In this document: piece by piece, positions 11,879 through 20,570 of the stretch
How positions within the stretch are numbered: the stretch's first letter is position 1
Layout: each line of letters starts with the position of its first letter
Origin: Phaeoceros laevis
Lineage: Eukaryota; Anthocerotophyta; Anthocerotopsida; Notothyladales
Direction of reading: 5' to 3'
DNA length: 44,132 bases
Assembly (NCBI GenBank): GCA_049999765.1
Contig: JBNGIQ010003990.1
Coordinates: forward strand, 1 to 44,132
The notes under the pieces: model-generated
Seen by the model: the letters and a program-made list of their open reading frames with translations, nothing else
Databases searched by the model: none
What the model was told of the DNA's origin: nothing
Translations under genes and position numbers: made by a program

Positions 11879-11913
11879 AGGCCGGAATGTCAGTGTGAAG
11901 CAGCTAGCTCTTG

Positions 11914-14900
11914 ATGATGGCCTCTGGACTGGACTTCAAGCTGACTGAAGCGTCATTCAGTACGTGTGTGCCACCCATTCCCACGGTAAGGCAGGATATG
12001 CAAGGACTAGTGCCTGAGATTGGTGGGTTTGAAGCGCTGAGCCACCCAGCAGGAAAGCTTTGGAGTGCAAATAGTCACGCAGCCAATGGACAGCAAACAA
12101 CGCCTCCAAACGAGGTGCAGGAGGTCACATTGAAACAGTTATTTTCAGATCCCACACAGTGGTGGGACAACAGACGGAGCAAGTCCAGTCATCCTGATTT
12201 TAAGCGCAAGGACTCCAGGGTTGCATTGTGGCTAACCAATCGGCACAAGCTTTGTTGGGTGGAATCACAGCTAGCCAAGTTGGACGTTGGGATGAAGACC
12301 ACCTCAGTTCAAGGGCATGGAGCTTTTGCAGCGCGTGAGGACCCTTTGGAGTACCTAATGTGTAAGGACCTTTGTGAGGATGGACGGAACTCTATCGCCG
12401 TAGACGCATTGGACCTACTGGTCCAGCGAGGAAGCTATGTACCGAACAATCTCTTCTATCGTGTCCTAAAGAGGTGCATCAAGGACAAGGACCTGGTGTT
12501 GGGCAGACGCATACATGCTCTCACTGTCGAAGGTGGATACGAAGGAAATGCATTCCTGGCCACCCACCTCATCGGTCTCTACGCTGCGCATGGGAGGTTG
12601 AAGGAAGCCATGCGAGTGTTTACCCAAGTGCCCACACCGGACGCCTATAACTGGCTTACTATCATCTTCGCATATGCTAGACATGGAGAGGCTGTCGAGG
12701 CTATACGACTGTATCGGCAAATGTGCGCGTCAACTACCGTAAAACTTGACGACCGTATCTATTCAGCACTTCTGAAAGCTTGTGCAGCTGCCAGAGATTT
12801 AGTGGCCGGAAAGGAGGTCCATGCTCATATTCTCGCCAGTACAGGGAAGCCAGATAGATTTGTTCAAGCTGGATTGGTTAACATGTATGCAAAGTGCGGT
12901 AGCTTAGACGATGCTCGCAATCTGTTCGACAAACTTTTAGATAGGGATGTTGTAACATGGACAGCAATGATTGCGGGTTATGCCCAGCAGGGGATGGGTC
13001 AGGAAGCCCTTAGGCTTTACAGGAGTATGCAGCAGGAAGGCCTGACTCCTCCCAATTCTGTTACGTTTTTATGCCTGCTGCAGGCATGTGCCGGTGTAGG
13101 TGTAAGAGCTCTTGATGAGGGTAAGAAGCTTCACGCTCAGATCAGAGAACGAGGGCTGCAAGAGGATGTGGTTCTAGGCGGCAGCTTGGTTAACATGTAT
13201 GCAAAGTGTGGTAGCTTAGAAGATGCACGCAGCATATTCGACAAACTTCCGAACAGGAACATTGTAGCATGTAACGCGATGCTTACAGGGTATGCCCAGC
13301 AGGGGATGGGTCACGAGGCACTTAGTCTTTACAGGAGTATGCAACAGGAAAGCCTCCCTTCTCCTGATCATGTGACATATGTATGCCTCCTGCAGGCATG
13401 TGCCAGTGTTGGTGCAGGGGCCCTGGATGAGGGAAAGCAGCTCCATGCACAGATAGAAGAACGAGGACTGCAAAAGGATTTGGTTCTAGGCGGCAGTTTG
13501 GTTAACATGTTTGCAAAGTGCGGTAGCTTAGAGAATGCTCGTAAACTCTTCGACAAACTTTTAGACAGGGATGTTGTAACATGGACTTCGATGATTGCAG
13601 GGTATGCTCAGCAGGGTATGGGTGAGGAAGCACTTAGTCTTTACAGGACTATGCAGAAGGAAGGCTTCACTCTTCCCAATTCTGTCACGTATGTATGCCT
13701 GCTGCAGGCATGTGGCAGTGTAGGTGTAGGAGCTCTTGATGAGGGAAAGCAACTGCACGCACAGATCAAAGAACGAGGACTGCAGCAGGATGTGGTTCTT
13801 GGTGGCAGCTTGGTTAACATGTATGCAAAGTGTGGTAGCTTTGAGGATGCTCGTAACGTATTTGATACGCTTCCAGAGAGGACTATTGAAGCATGTAATG
13901 CGATGCTTGCAGGATATGCCCAACAGGGTATGGGTCAGGAAGCCCTGAGTCTTTACAGGAATATGCAACATGAATGCCTTACTCCCAGTTCTGTTACTTA
14001 TGTTTGCCTGCTGCAGGCATGTGCCAGTGTCGGTGTAGGAGCACTTGATGAGGGCAAGCACCTGCATGCACAGATTAAAGAACAAGGGCTCTATGAAGAT
14101 GTGGTTTTAGGCGGCAGCTTGGTTAACATGTACGCAAAGTGTGGTAAGTTGGAGGATGCTCGCAGTGTATTTGAAAACCTTCCAAAACGGAATGTTGTAG
14201 CATGTAACGCAATTCTTGCAGGCTATGCCCAGCAGGGGATGGGTGAGGAAGCCCTTAGTCTTTACAAGAGTATGCAACAGGAATGTCTCCCTTCTCCTGA
14301 TTGTGTGACATATGTATGCCTGCTGCAGGCATGTGCCAGTGTCGGTGTAGCAGCTCTTGATGAGGGAAAGCAGCTGCATGCACAGATCAAAGAACGAGGA
14401 CTGCACGAGGATGTTGTTCTAGGCGGCAGCTTGGTTAACATGCATGCAAAGTGTGGTGGCTTGGAGGATGCTCGCAGTCTGTTTGATAAACTCCAAGAGA
14501 GGAATGTCGTAGCATGGACTGCGATGATTGCAGGGTATGCCCAGCAGGGGATGGGTGAGGAAGCGCTTAGTCTTTACAGGAGTATGCAACAAGAAGGCCT
14601 TATTCCTCCTGATTGTGTGACGTATGTATGCCTGCTGCAGGCATGTGCCAGTGTAGGTGTAGGAGCTCTTGAAGAAGGAAAGCAGTTGCATGCACACATC
14701 AAAGAGAGAGGACTGCAAGAGGATGTGATACTAGGCGGCAGCTTGGTTAACATGTATGCAAAGTGTAGTGACTTAGAGGATGCTCGCATCGTGTTTGACA
14801 AACTTGCAGATCGGGATGTTGTAACATGGACCGTGATGATTGCAGGGTATGCCCAGCAAGGCATGGGTCAGGAAGCCCTGAGTCTGTACAGGAGTATGCA

Positions 14901-16047
14901 ACAAAAAGGCATTTTGCCCGATTCTCTTACATATGTATGCCTGCTGCAAGCATGTGCATCTGTAGCAGCCCTGCCTCTAGGAAAACAGCTCCATGCACAG
15001 ATTCAGGAAGGAGGATTACGAGCTGATCAGGGTGTGGGAGCTGCTGTGGTTAATATGTACGCAAAGTGTGGTAGCATGTTTGATTCACAGCAGGCATTTG
15101 CTTCGTTGAGCAAAAGAACCATCGAGGCTTGGAATACACTTATCGGTGGATATGCACGCCAAGGAGATAGTCCGGTTGTGTTTGATTTGCTTGACAGGAT
15201 GAGATTGGATGGCATCCACCCAAATGCTATCACATTCCTTAGTGTCCTGACAGTGTGCAGCCATGTGGGTCTAGTGGACAAAGGCCGAGAGTACTTTAAG
15301 GGTATGAGCACAGAATATGGCATTACTCCAATCATGGAGCACTTCATATGCATGGTGGATCTTCTAGGGCGTGCAGGTCACCTGGACGAGGCGCTACAGA
15401 TGGCCAAGGCCATGCCTTTCCCACCTAATGAGGTGGTGTGGCATACTTTGCTAGGAGCTTGTCGAAAGTGGAAGAACATCGAGATTGGGCAACAGGCTTT
15501 CAACGGTGCAGTTAGTGTGGATGAAAAAGATGCTGCATCTTATGTACTGATGTCCAACATTTACGCAAGGGCTCAGATGTGGGAGGCGGCAAATGAAATG
15601 CAGGCGAGGAGAAAGAAATTGGGAGCATGGAAGAAGCCAGGCCAGAGCTGGTGGACTGACATGAGTGGAGTGGTGCATACGTTTTTTGTTGGGGACAAGG
15701 TGCATCCTGAGAGTCAAGGTATCTATGCTAGGCTTCAACAGTTAATTCCTAAAATGAAGAAGGAAGGTTATGTGCCCCACCTGGAGTCGTCTTTGCTGGA
15801 TATATCTGATGACGAGAAGGAAGCTGAGTTGTGTGGGCACAGCGAAAAATTGGCTATTGCGTATGCCCTGAATAAGACAGCTGAGGGGACAACCATACGA
15901 ATTGTGAAAAATCTTCGGGTGTGTCAGGATTGTCACACAGCAACAGCTTACATTTCAAAAGTAGAAAAGCGAACTATCATTTGCCGGGATGCAAGTCGCT
16001 TCCATGTCTACAAGGAGGGAAAATGTTCGTGTGAGGACTACTGGTAG
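11914..16047 (+). CDS. Intact PLS-class PPR-DYW protein with N-terminal OSB-PDF-like module
   Basis: Single exon, 1377 aa from ATG at 11914 (a second ATG follows directly). This is the only full-length undamaged copy of its family here. Residues 75-125 form a module with LFSDPTQWWDNRR, HPDFKRKDSRVALWL and WVESQLAKLD, resembling the PDF motif of plant organellar ssDNA-binding OSB proteins. About ten PLS triplets follow (residues about 170-1150), nearly identical to each other: P motifs like VVTWTAMIAGYAQQGMG, L motifs like VTYVCLLQACASVGVGA, and S motifs like VVLGGSLVNMYAKCGSLE. E/E+ regions follow, with PG box KKPGQSWWTDMSG and GDKVHPESQGIYARL. The DYW deaminase is complete: HSEKLAIAY (HxE zinc and proton-relay motif), CQDCH, CSCEDYW-stop. 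Expected role is site-specific C-to-U editing of an organellar transcript. The N-terminus is not an obvious targeting peptide, so location is inferred. The leader carries a uORF. Confidence 0.9.
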   Translation: MMASGLDFKLTEASFSTCVPPIPTVRQDMQGLVPEIGGFEALSHPAGKLWSANSHAANGQQTTPPNEVQEVTLKQLFSDPTQWWDNRRSKSSHPDFKRKDSRVALWLTNRHKLCWVESQLAKLDVGMKTTSVQGHGAFAAREDPLEYLMCKDLCEDGRNSIAVDALDLLVQRGSYVPNNLFYRVLKRCIKDKDLVLGRRIHALTVEGGYEGNAFLATHLIGLYAAHGRLKEAMRVFTQVPTPDAYNWLTIIFAYARHGEAVEAIRLYRQMCASTTVKLDDRIYSALLKACAAARDLVAGKEVHAHILASTGKPDRFVQAGLVNMYAKCGSLDDARNLFDKLLDRDVVTWTAMIAGYAQQGMGQEALRLYRSMQQEGLTPPNSVTFLCLLQACAGVGVRALDEGKKLHAQIRERGLQEDVVLGGSLVNMYAKCGSLEDARSIFDKLPNRNIVACNAMLTGYAQQGMGHEALSLYRSMQQESLPSPDHVTYVCLLQACASVGAGALDEGKQLHAQIEERGLQKDLVLGGSLVNMFAKCGSLENARKLFDKLLDRDVVTWTSMIAGYAQQGMGEEALSLYRTMQKEGFTLPNSVTYVCLLQACGSVGVGALDEGKQLHAQIKERGLQQDVVLGGSLVNMYAKCGSFEDARNVFDTLPERTIEACNAMLAGYAQQGMGQEALSLYRNMQHECLTPSSVTYVCLLQACASVGVGALDEGKHLHAQIKEQGLYEDVVLGGSLVNMYAKCGKLEDARSVFENLPKRNVVACNAILAGYAQQGMGEEALSLYKSMQQECLPSPDCVTYVCLLQACASVGVAALDEGKQLHAQIKERGLHEDVVLGGSLVNMHAKCGGLEDARSLFDKLQERNVVAWTAMIAGYAQQGMGEEALSLYRSMQQEGLIPPDCVTYVCLLQACASVGVGALEEGKQLHAHIKERGLQEDVILGGSLVNMYAKCSDLEDARIVFDKLADRDVVTWTVMIAGYAQQGMGQEALSLYRSMQQKGILPDSLTYVCLLQACASVAALPLGKQLHAQIQEGGLRADQGVGAAVVNMYAKCGSMFDSQQAFASLSKRTIEAWNTLIGGYARQGDSPVVFDLLDRMRLDGIHPNAITFLSVLTVCSHVGLVDKGREYFKGMSTEYGITPIMEHFICMVDLLGRAGHLDEALQMAKAMPFPPNEVVWHTLLGACRKWKNIEIGQQAFNGAVSVDEKDAASYVLMSNIYARAQMWEAANEMQARRKKLGAWKKPGQSWWTDMSGVVHTFFVGDKVHPESQGIYARLQQLIPKMKKEGYVPHLESSLLDISDDEKEAELCGHSEKLAIAYALNKTAEGTTIRIVKNLRVCQDCHTATAYISKVEKRTIICRDASRFHVYKEGKCSCEDYW
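12136..12289 (+). other. PDF-like module coding segment (OSB type)
   Basis: Encodes residues 75-125 of the PPR protein. The pattern is L-F-S-D-P-x-Q-W-W-D-N-R-R, then H-P-D-F-K-x-K-D-S and W-V-x-S-Q-L. This order and spacing is what I recall for the PDF motif of organellar single-stranded DNA-binding proteins (OSB family). Matching segments lie in the PPR copies at 20473, 29978 (minus), 31416 and 39303 (minus), and in degraded form at 286 and 4260. Confidence 0.6.
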
Positions 16048-16139
16048 AGAACAGGTTATTGCTGGAGGGTACTTCTTACGGCCGACAGAAATTTGGACGA
16101 TATGGACCCTTCTCAGATGAGTGTTGAGTAGTAATGTGA

Positions 16140-16974
16140 AAGCCGACTTTGCCAAGACCTTAGGTGTGCATTTTCGCAAGTTCAGTCATGCATCAGTATT
16201 ATCCGCACATACCTTTCCAAGTCGGTTCAATTTTATGGCAAGTCTTGTTGGATTCAAGCAGGTCATTCTGTGAAACCAGACGCTTTGTCTGCTGAAGAAG
16301 AATTTGTACTACAACCTGTGAACTTGGAGGAGCTCCCATTTCACACCAGCGTAGGCAAGTTGCCATTTAGGCTGTAAGTTGCAGAATGGTATCTTTCCAC
16401 CAAACTTTCCATTGTTATGCCCTTGTCCCTTCTTTTGAGCTCCTTCTAACCCTTCTCATCTACAGTTGTCGATGGCCAGTACTGACTTTGGAGAGTTTCG
16501 GTGTTCCGCAGCCTGTGATGCGTTGTTGGGCATAGGAAACTTGCACTTGGATGAACAAGCACCTTGGTCTATGTTGAATAAGGGAGGTGCTGCACACAAG
16601 AGGTTTGTGGTAGCTGTGAAGGCTCTGGTTGAGAGTACTCGTTATTAAAGACAGCTATCAAACATCTCCGTGGTTGTTGCAGGACCATACGGTAGTTTTG
16701 GAAGCAGTGTGAGGTGGTGGCAGCTGCCCTGTCACTCTTTATTCCAGAATTCTGCAAAAGAATATGTTTGCGGCTTTCGGACTCTGAAGCACAGTCGTGT
16801 GTCCGCAGTCTATCTTGAGGAGTGTCAATGCTTTCCATCCGCTCTCAGCGCCGGAGGATGTGGGCTGGCTTTGAGTACAATCTCTCACATTCATGTTGGT
16901 TATGTGACGTCTGCAGGATGATACCAGCTGGGGCGGTCTCAACCCGGGGCAACAAAGAAAAGACCTCAGTTAAA
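16140..16974 (+). pseudogene. Decayed organellar-type methionyl-tRNA synthetase C-terminal exons
   Basis: Several exon-like pieces in order match the C-terminal part of bacterial-type (plastid/mitochondrial) MetRS. DFAKTLG at about 16152-16168 is followed by TLCLLKKN at about 16281-16304, then LEELPFHTSVGKL near 16325-16363. FRCSAACDALLGIGNLHLDE plus QAPWSMLNKGG lies at about 16486-16590. VVLEAV then, one base out of frame, VVAAALSLFIPEFCKRICLR at about 16690-16790. DDTSWGGLNPGQ starts at 16917 after a TCTGCAG acceptor. The functional protein charges tRNA-Met in organelles; this covers only the anticodon-binding end. A frameshift at 16711 and a stop after VRSLS break it, and the catalytic part is absent. 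It starts about 90 bases after the intact PPR gene, so it marks a breakpoint of the PPR duplication. Confidence 0.68.
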
Positions 16975-17276
16975 GTGAACTTCAAAAGTTATCGCCAAAA
17001 AACATTAAAGTGAACTCGAAAGTTGGGAAAACTCGTCTGCAATGTGCAACAAGTGGCCAGAGTCAAGTGGAGATAGCAGCTGTTGAAGGAGGATGTCTTT
17101 TGGCCTGTTACATGTCTTCATGCTTACCATGGACAAACAAGCTTGTCGTTTCACATGTACCCAGGACTTCAAAATGTGGTTCAGACACTCAAGGAGTGCT
17201 TCCAGCTTGCATTTGTATTGAATTCGGAAATCCATATACGCAAAAAGAGCAACCGCTTACATTCGTTTGCCACATT
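16975..17276. other. Intergenic stretch, nothing recognised
   Basis: No credible gene, RNA or repeat was seen. Open frames here are short and lack family signatures. Confidence 0.3.
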
Positions 17277-17646
17277 TGCCAAATATTCTGTCATCCCGCA
17301 TGGAAACAATGATCAAGGTAGTATTTGTACTTGCAAGTGGATATGTAGGATGTCTACTTGCAAATATATCCACTTGCAAGTCAAACAATGATCAAGGTAG
17401 TATGTCTACTTGCAAGTGGATATGTAGGATGTCTACTTGCAAATATATCCACCTGCAAATCATTGCATTTCATCCTAGATATCCGAAAACAAGGTAAAAA
17501 ACACAAGGTCAAAGTGGGGGTGTGAGGGCATTAGTCGCCAAATAATCTGTAATCCAGCATGGAAACAATGATCAAGGTAGTTTGTCTACTTGCAAGTGGA
17601 TACGTAGGAGGTTTACTTGCAAATATATCCACTTGCAAGTCATTGC
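17277..17646. repeat. Three hairpin-forming repeat units
   Basis: A unit of about 80 bases beginning 'aacaatgatcaaggtagt' occurs three times, at about 17305-17384, 17385-17463 and 17565-17643. Copies 1 and 3 also share a 30-base lead-in ('gccaaata.tctgt.atcc'), so a longer segment was duplicated and copy 2 is a tandem insertion. Each unit holds a 16-base inverted repeat around a loop of about 21 bases: left arm ACTTGCAAGTGGATAT at 17329-17344, 17408-17423 and 17588-17603 (last base C in the third); right arm at 17366-17381, 17445-17460 (two mismatches) and 17625-17640. The 10-mer ACTTGCAAGT is itself palindromic. It could be a small foldback element or MITE relic, or a source of hairpin RNA. 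Confidence 0.8.
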
Positions 17647-17885
17647 AGTTCGAAAACATGGGCTCATGTCTAGAGTCATGCCAAAAATATGCCTTTTTGT
17701 TAGCTTTCCAAATTTTCGTCACAAGTTCCACGTGATAGGCGGCCATACGCTTGATGAAGTCCTGACTCCTGATCCAGGTTCGCGTGCAGGGAAAGCAAAT
17801 GTGGCTATTTTGCATCAACTCTTTACCCAAGCACGATAAATATACCACCTCCTCGTATCCAATATCCAAGGGCAAGGTAAACACG

Positions 17886-17894
17886 AAACCCTAA
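17886..17894 (+). promoter_or_regulatory. Telo-box (AAACCCTAA) upstream of F-box gene
   Basis: The exact plant telo-box AAACCCTAA lies 133 bases upstream of the first in-frame ATG of the F-box gene. In plants this element is common near transcription starts and binds telobox factors. A single 9-mer can occur by chance. Confidence 0.35.
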
Positions 17895-18026
17895 TAGAAT
17901 TTGCACGATGGCTTGTTGCTTGTGATCCAATCATCCGAAGTCCTCACAAGAGCACGCAGGGAAATACGTTTGTTGTCCGACTTTGGTTGGCTTCCTGGAC
18001 CATCGTGATCCCTGAAGAGGCATTTC

Positions 18027-19538
18027 ATGCCTTCCTACGGACCTCTCTTCAAGTTCTCCAGCAACACAATGGCTAAATCGGGGGCTCCGCATCTCACCAT
18101 CCATGTCTTACGAGGCCAGTTCCCGGAGCCGTGCTGTGGCAAAGGCCCGGAGATGGACGATTCTGTGTGGAGCAGATTGCCCGAGGAGGTGCTGGAGAGA
18201 GTGCTGGCCTTGCTCCCGGGGGCCTGCAGGAGCCGCTTTTCTGTGGCCTGCAAGCGATGGTGTTCGCTCTTCTCCTCCTCGCCAGAATTCAGGCTGCTCC
18301 GGGATGCTTTGCACCCGGTGGCTCCAGCGGCGCCGCCTCCCATCTGTGTCTTGGAGTACCAGCCGGGCCTCCTGCTGCCCCGGGCCGGCCACCCCTTGCC
18401 TTCAGCTGTGTCCTACGTCCAGCAGGCGCGCGGCCTGCAGCGGCATAACATCAGCCTGTCGTTTTTGCCTCCCCAGTTCTGGCTGTTCTCTCCGTGGAAT
18501 TTGATCACGCAGGATGGACTTGTGTGCATCTTCAAGCCCCTAGCTGGCTTGGCGAGCTCGAGCTCGGAAGGGGCGTCGGCTGTGTGGAGGCTCAGCATTT
18601 GCGTGGCTAATCCTGTGACCAGAACCTGGCGAGAGCTGCCGCCGTACGGCCACGAAGAGGTTCGCATGCGGAGGAGAGATTGGCGTGTGGAGATCCAGGT
18701 GGAGAAGACAGCTGCGGTTGCACACTTCCAGGTGATGCTGCTCATCCGGCGGGCGATGGACGGGGGGCACAGAATGTGCGTGCATACGTTCAGCTCCAAG
18801 ACTGGGACCTGGAATTTGGTCTGCCTGGAAGGCGCGTACCATGGACAGCAGATGCAAGGTGCAGAGCGGTGGCCTCGCTATGTCTTCTCCAAAACCTTCT
18901 TGTACAGCTTATCCCTGCAGCGTGCTCAGGGCGATTACGAGGTTTTCGTCCACGAACTGGAGGCAGGGAGGATAGTGGAAAATCGGGACGTGGCTGAGAT
19001 CCATGACCCGTGCAAGTTCATGGTCAGTTGCGACGGTGTCTTCTGCGCCGGAGAGAACGTGTGGTGGCAGAGGATGGAGTTGCTGATGAGGCAGCCCAGC
19101 AAGCCGGAGACTAGGGTGGGTCTCTGGCACCTTAATGCCAGCAGCTTTGTGTGGCATAAAGTGTCGGACCTGCCTTGGCAGCTGGAGCAAAGTCTGTTGG
19201 AGCCCCCGTCCAGTGGAAAGAGGAAGAACAAGTCGAGGCCACATGAGCGCAGGTTGTCCTTGGACAGTGCCATTCTCTCAGGAGACACCGTGGTTTTCAC
19301 CTTGGAAGTTCAGCACTGTGTGGACTTCTCCGTCACCCGGTTGTGGTCCAACCTGGTCGCTTATCACCTGAAGACGGGGTCTTGGGAGCTTGTATGTCAT
19401 GGCTTGCCTAGCCACAACAATGGCTGTGGTCGCCACGATATTTGCCCTGAGTTTTTGGACCTTGGACTTGGGCTGCGCCCTGAAGCTTTCCACAATCCTT
19501 ACCATATATTTGTTCCCTGCTTTAATGACATACAATAA
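18027..19538 (+). CDS. F-box protein, kelch-like C-terminal region
   Basis: Single exon of 503 codons from ATG at 18027. In-frame ATGs at 18069 and 18153 are alternatives, and the last starts just before the F-box. The F-box spans residues about 47-92 (WSRLPEEVLERVLALLPGAC, then FSVACKRWCSLFSSSPEF), the part that binds SKP1 in SCF ubiquitin ligases. The rest (residues about 110-500) has spaced blades typical of plant F-box/kelch or FBA proteins: NPVTRTWRELPP, SSKTGTWNLVCLEG, NASSFVWHKVSDLP and AYHLKTGSWELVCHG, giving a substrate-binding propeller. Codon use is more GC-rich than in the PPR genes, and no frame damage is seen. It is unrelated to the flanking PPR genes. The substrate cannot be predicted. 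A partial relative survives at 42298-42423. Confidence 0.85.
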   Translation: MPSYGPLFKFSSNTMAKSGAPHLTIHVLRGQFPEPCCGKGPEMDDSVWSRLPEEVLERVLALLPGACRSRFSVACKRWCSLFSSSPEFRLLRDALHPVAPAAPPPICVLEYQPGLLLPRAGHPLPSAVSYVQQARGLQRHNISLSFLPPQFWLFSPWNLITQDGLVCIFKPLAGLASSSSEGASAVWRLSICVANPVTRTWRELPPYGHEEVRMRRRDWRVEIQVEKTAAVAHFQVMLLIRRAMDGGHRMCVHTFSSKTGTWNLVCLEGAYHGQQMQGAERWPRYVFSKTFLYSLSLQRAQGDYEVFVHELEAGRIVENRDVAEIHDPCKFMVSCDGVFCAGENVWWQRMELLMRQPSKPETRVGLWHLNASSFVWHKVSDLPWQLEQSLLEPPSSGKRKNKSRPHERRLSLDSAILSGDTVVFTLEVQHCVDFSVTRLWSNLVAYHLKTGSWELVCHGLPSHNNGCGRHDICPEFLDLGLGLRPEAFHNPYHIFVPCFNDIQ

Positions 19539-20402
19539 TCGGTCCTATGGGCTTGCCGTCACTGGGTTTCTTGTCACTTTTCCAATCCCCAGCTCTCTTC
19601 GTCAAGTTACAGACTTTTCCCTTGCTTCCGGTACTGTGATCGTCGATGGCACCTTCACACTCCCACCTCCCAACCTCCTCGTGCATGGGAGACGTTTGTG
19701 ATCTTTCCCGAGCCTTACGCCCTAATTTCTCTCGGCAGACACTGCCATTTTAGGGTATCATTTTAGTTGAAGTCTGACGCAGTAGAGGATTTGTCTCTGC
19801 CGGCCCCTCTTGCCCGTGATTGGAGCTTCCCCGTCCAGCCGAAGATTCCCGTGGGAAGATGATGGTCCTGTCTGGCAGGGAAGTAGAGGCAGCTGCCTGG
19901 CTGGATCATATGTGATGCTGGTGAACTCTACCTTTGCCGTCATATCTACCTCAGCATGTATCTTTCTTAGGTTTTGGCAGCCTTATAAAAAAACTAGTGG
20001 AGAACCCGTCGACATCGACGGCAATCACCCGTCCCTCCACCCATCCCAAAGTAATGGAGTAGGCCATGTGGTTAGGTCCTTCGACGGGCCATATACTAGT
20101 TCACCATAATTAAATGACTGGTGGCTTGTGGCATTTGAAGTTCAAAGTGCACGTCTACAAGCCTTGTGGCTAACGTCCTAGTCTTTGAAAGCTTTCCTGC
20201 CCAGAGAAGACTTGAATTTCGAGCTTGAGCTGCGCTTTACTCAAGCTCCGTACTGTTCTCACGAGAAGATGGTCATGACCTTGCTAGCCCCATTCCCTCA
20301 TGTGACAAGTTTTGCTGTCCAAATTCGAGTAAGCAAGCAAGTTTCATGACAGGGTCGTAAGGGGGTGCGGGTTAGGAACGGTCGAAGAGGGTTGCTCCTT
20401 CC
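19539..20402. other. Intergenic region with conserved PPR 5' flank at its end
   Basis: No gene is recognised from 19539 to about 20290. From about 20305 to 20402 the sequence resembles the 5' flanks of the PPR copies at 11914 and 29978 ('tgtccaaattcgagtaag', 'gggtcgtaagggggtgcg', 'ttgctccttccatggcg'), and probably contains the leader and core promoter. No clear TATA box was identified. Confidence 0.4.
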
Positions 20403-20570
20403 ATGGCGGGAGGGTACAAAGGACAGGACTTCTGGAGGCCGGAAAGACTGAGAGTAAAGCAGCTAGCTCTTGATGATGACCGCTGGACTGGATTTCAAGC
20501 TGACCGGCGCGGCATTCAGTACACCACTCCCAGTGACAGGGCAACGGACACAAGGACTAGTAGTACCTGA
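20403..20570 (+). promoter_or_regulatory. Upstream ORF (55 codons) overlapping the PPR start
   Basis: An ATG in CCTTCCATGGCGG context opens 55 codons (MAGGYKGQDFWRPERLRVKQ onward) that run over the main ATG at 20473 in another frame and stop at 20568. The related minus-strand leader at 30234-30061 keeps an equivalent 57-codon frame, including VKQLAL, DRWTGFQAD and GIQ. Overlap with the main coding frame explains part of this conservation, but not the part upstream of 20473. An overlapping uORF normally lowers translation of the main frame. Confidence 0.5.

Noticed and set aside
13216-14864. Multiple minus-strand open frames of 60-174 codons within the intact PPR gene
   Set aside because: They recur in each PLS unit because the repeats are nearly identical. 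They are by-products of PPR codon composition, not genes.
17277-17646. Repeats considered as a CRISPR-like array
   Set aside because: There are only three unevenly spaced units with conserved interiors, no unique spacers, and a plant genomic context.
17531-17884. 117-codon minus-strand frame upstream of the F-box gene
   Set aside because: It runs through the hairpin repeat and has no recognisable domain or start context.
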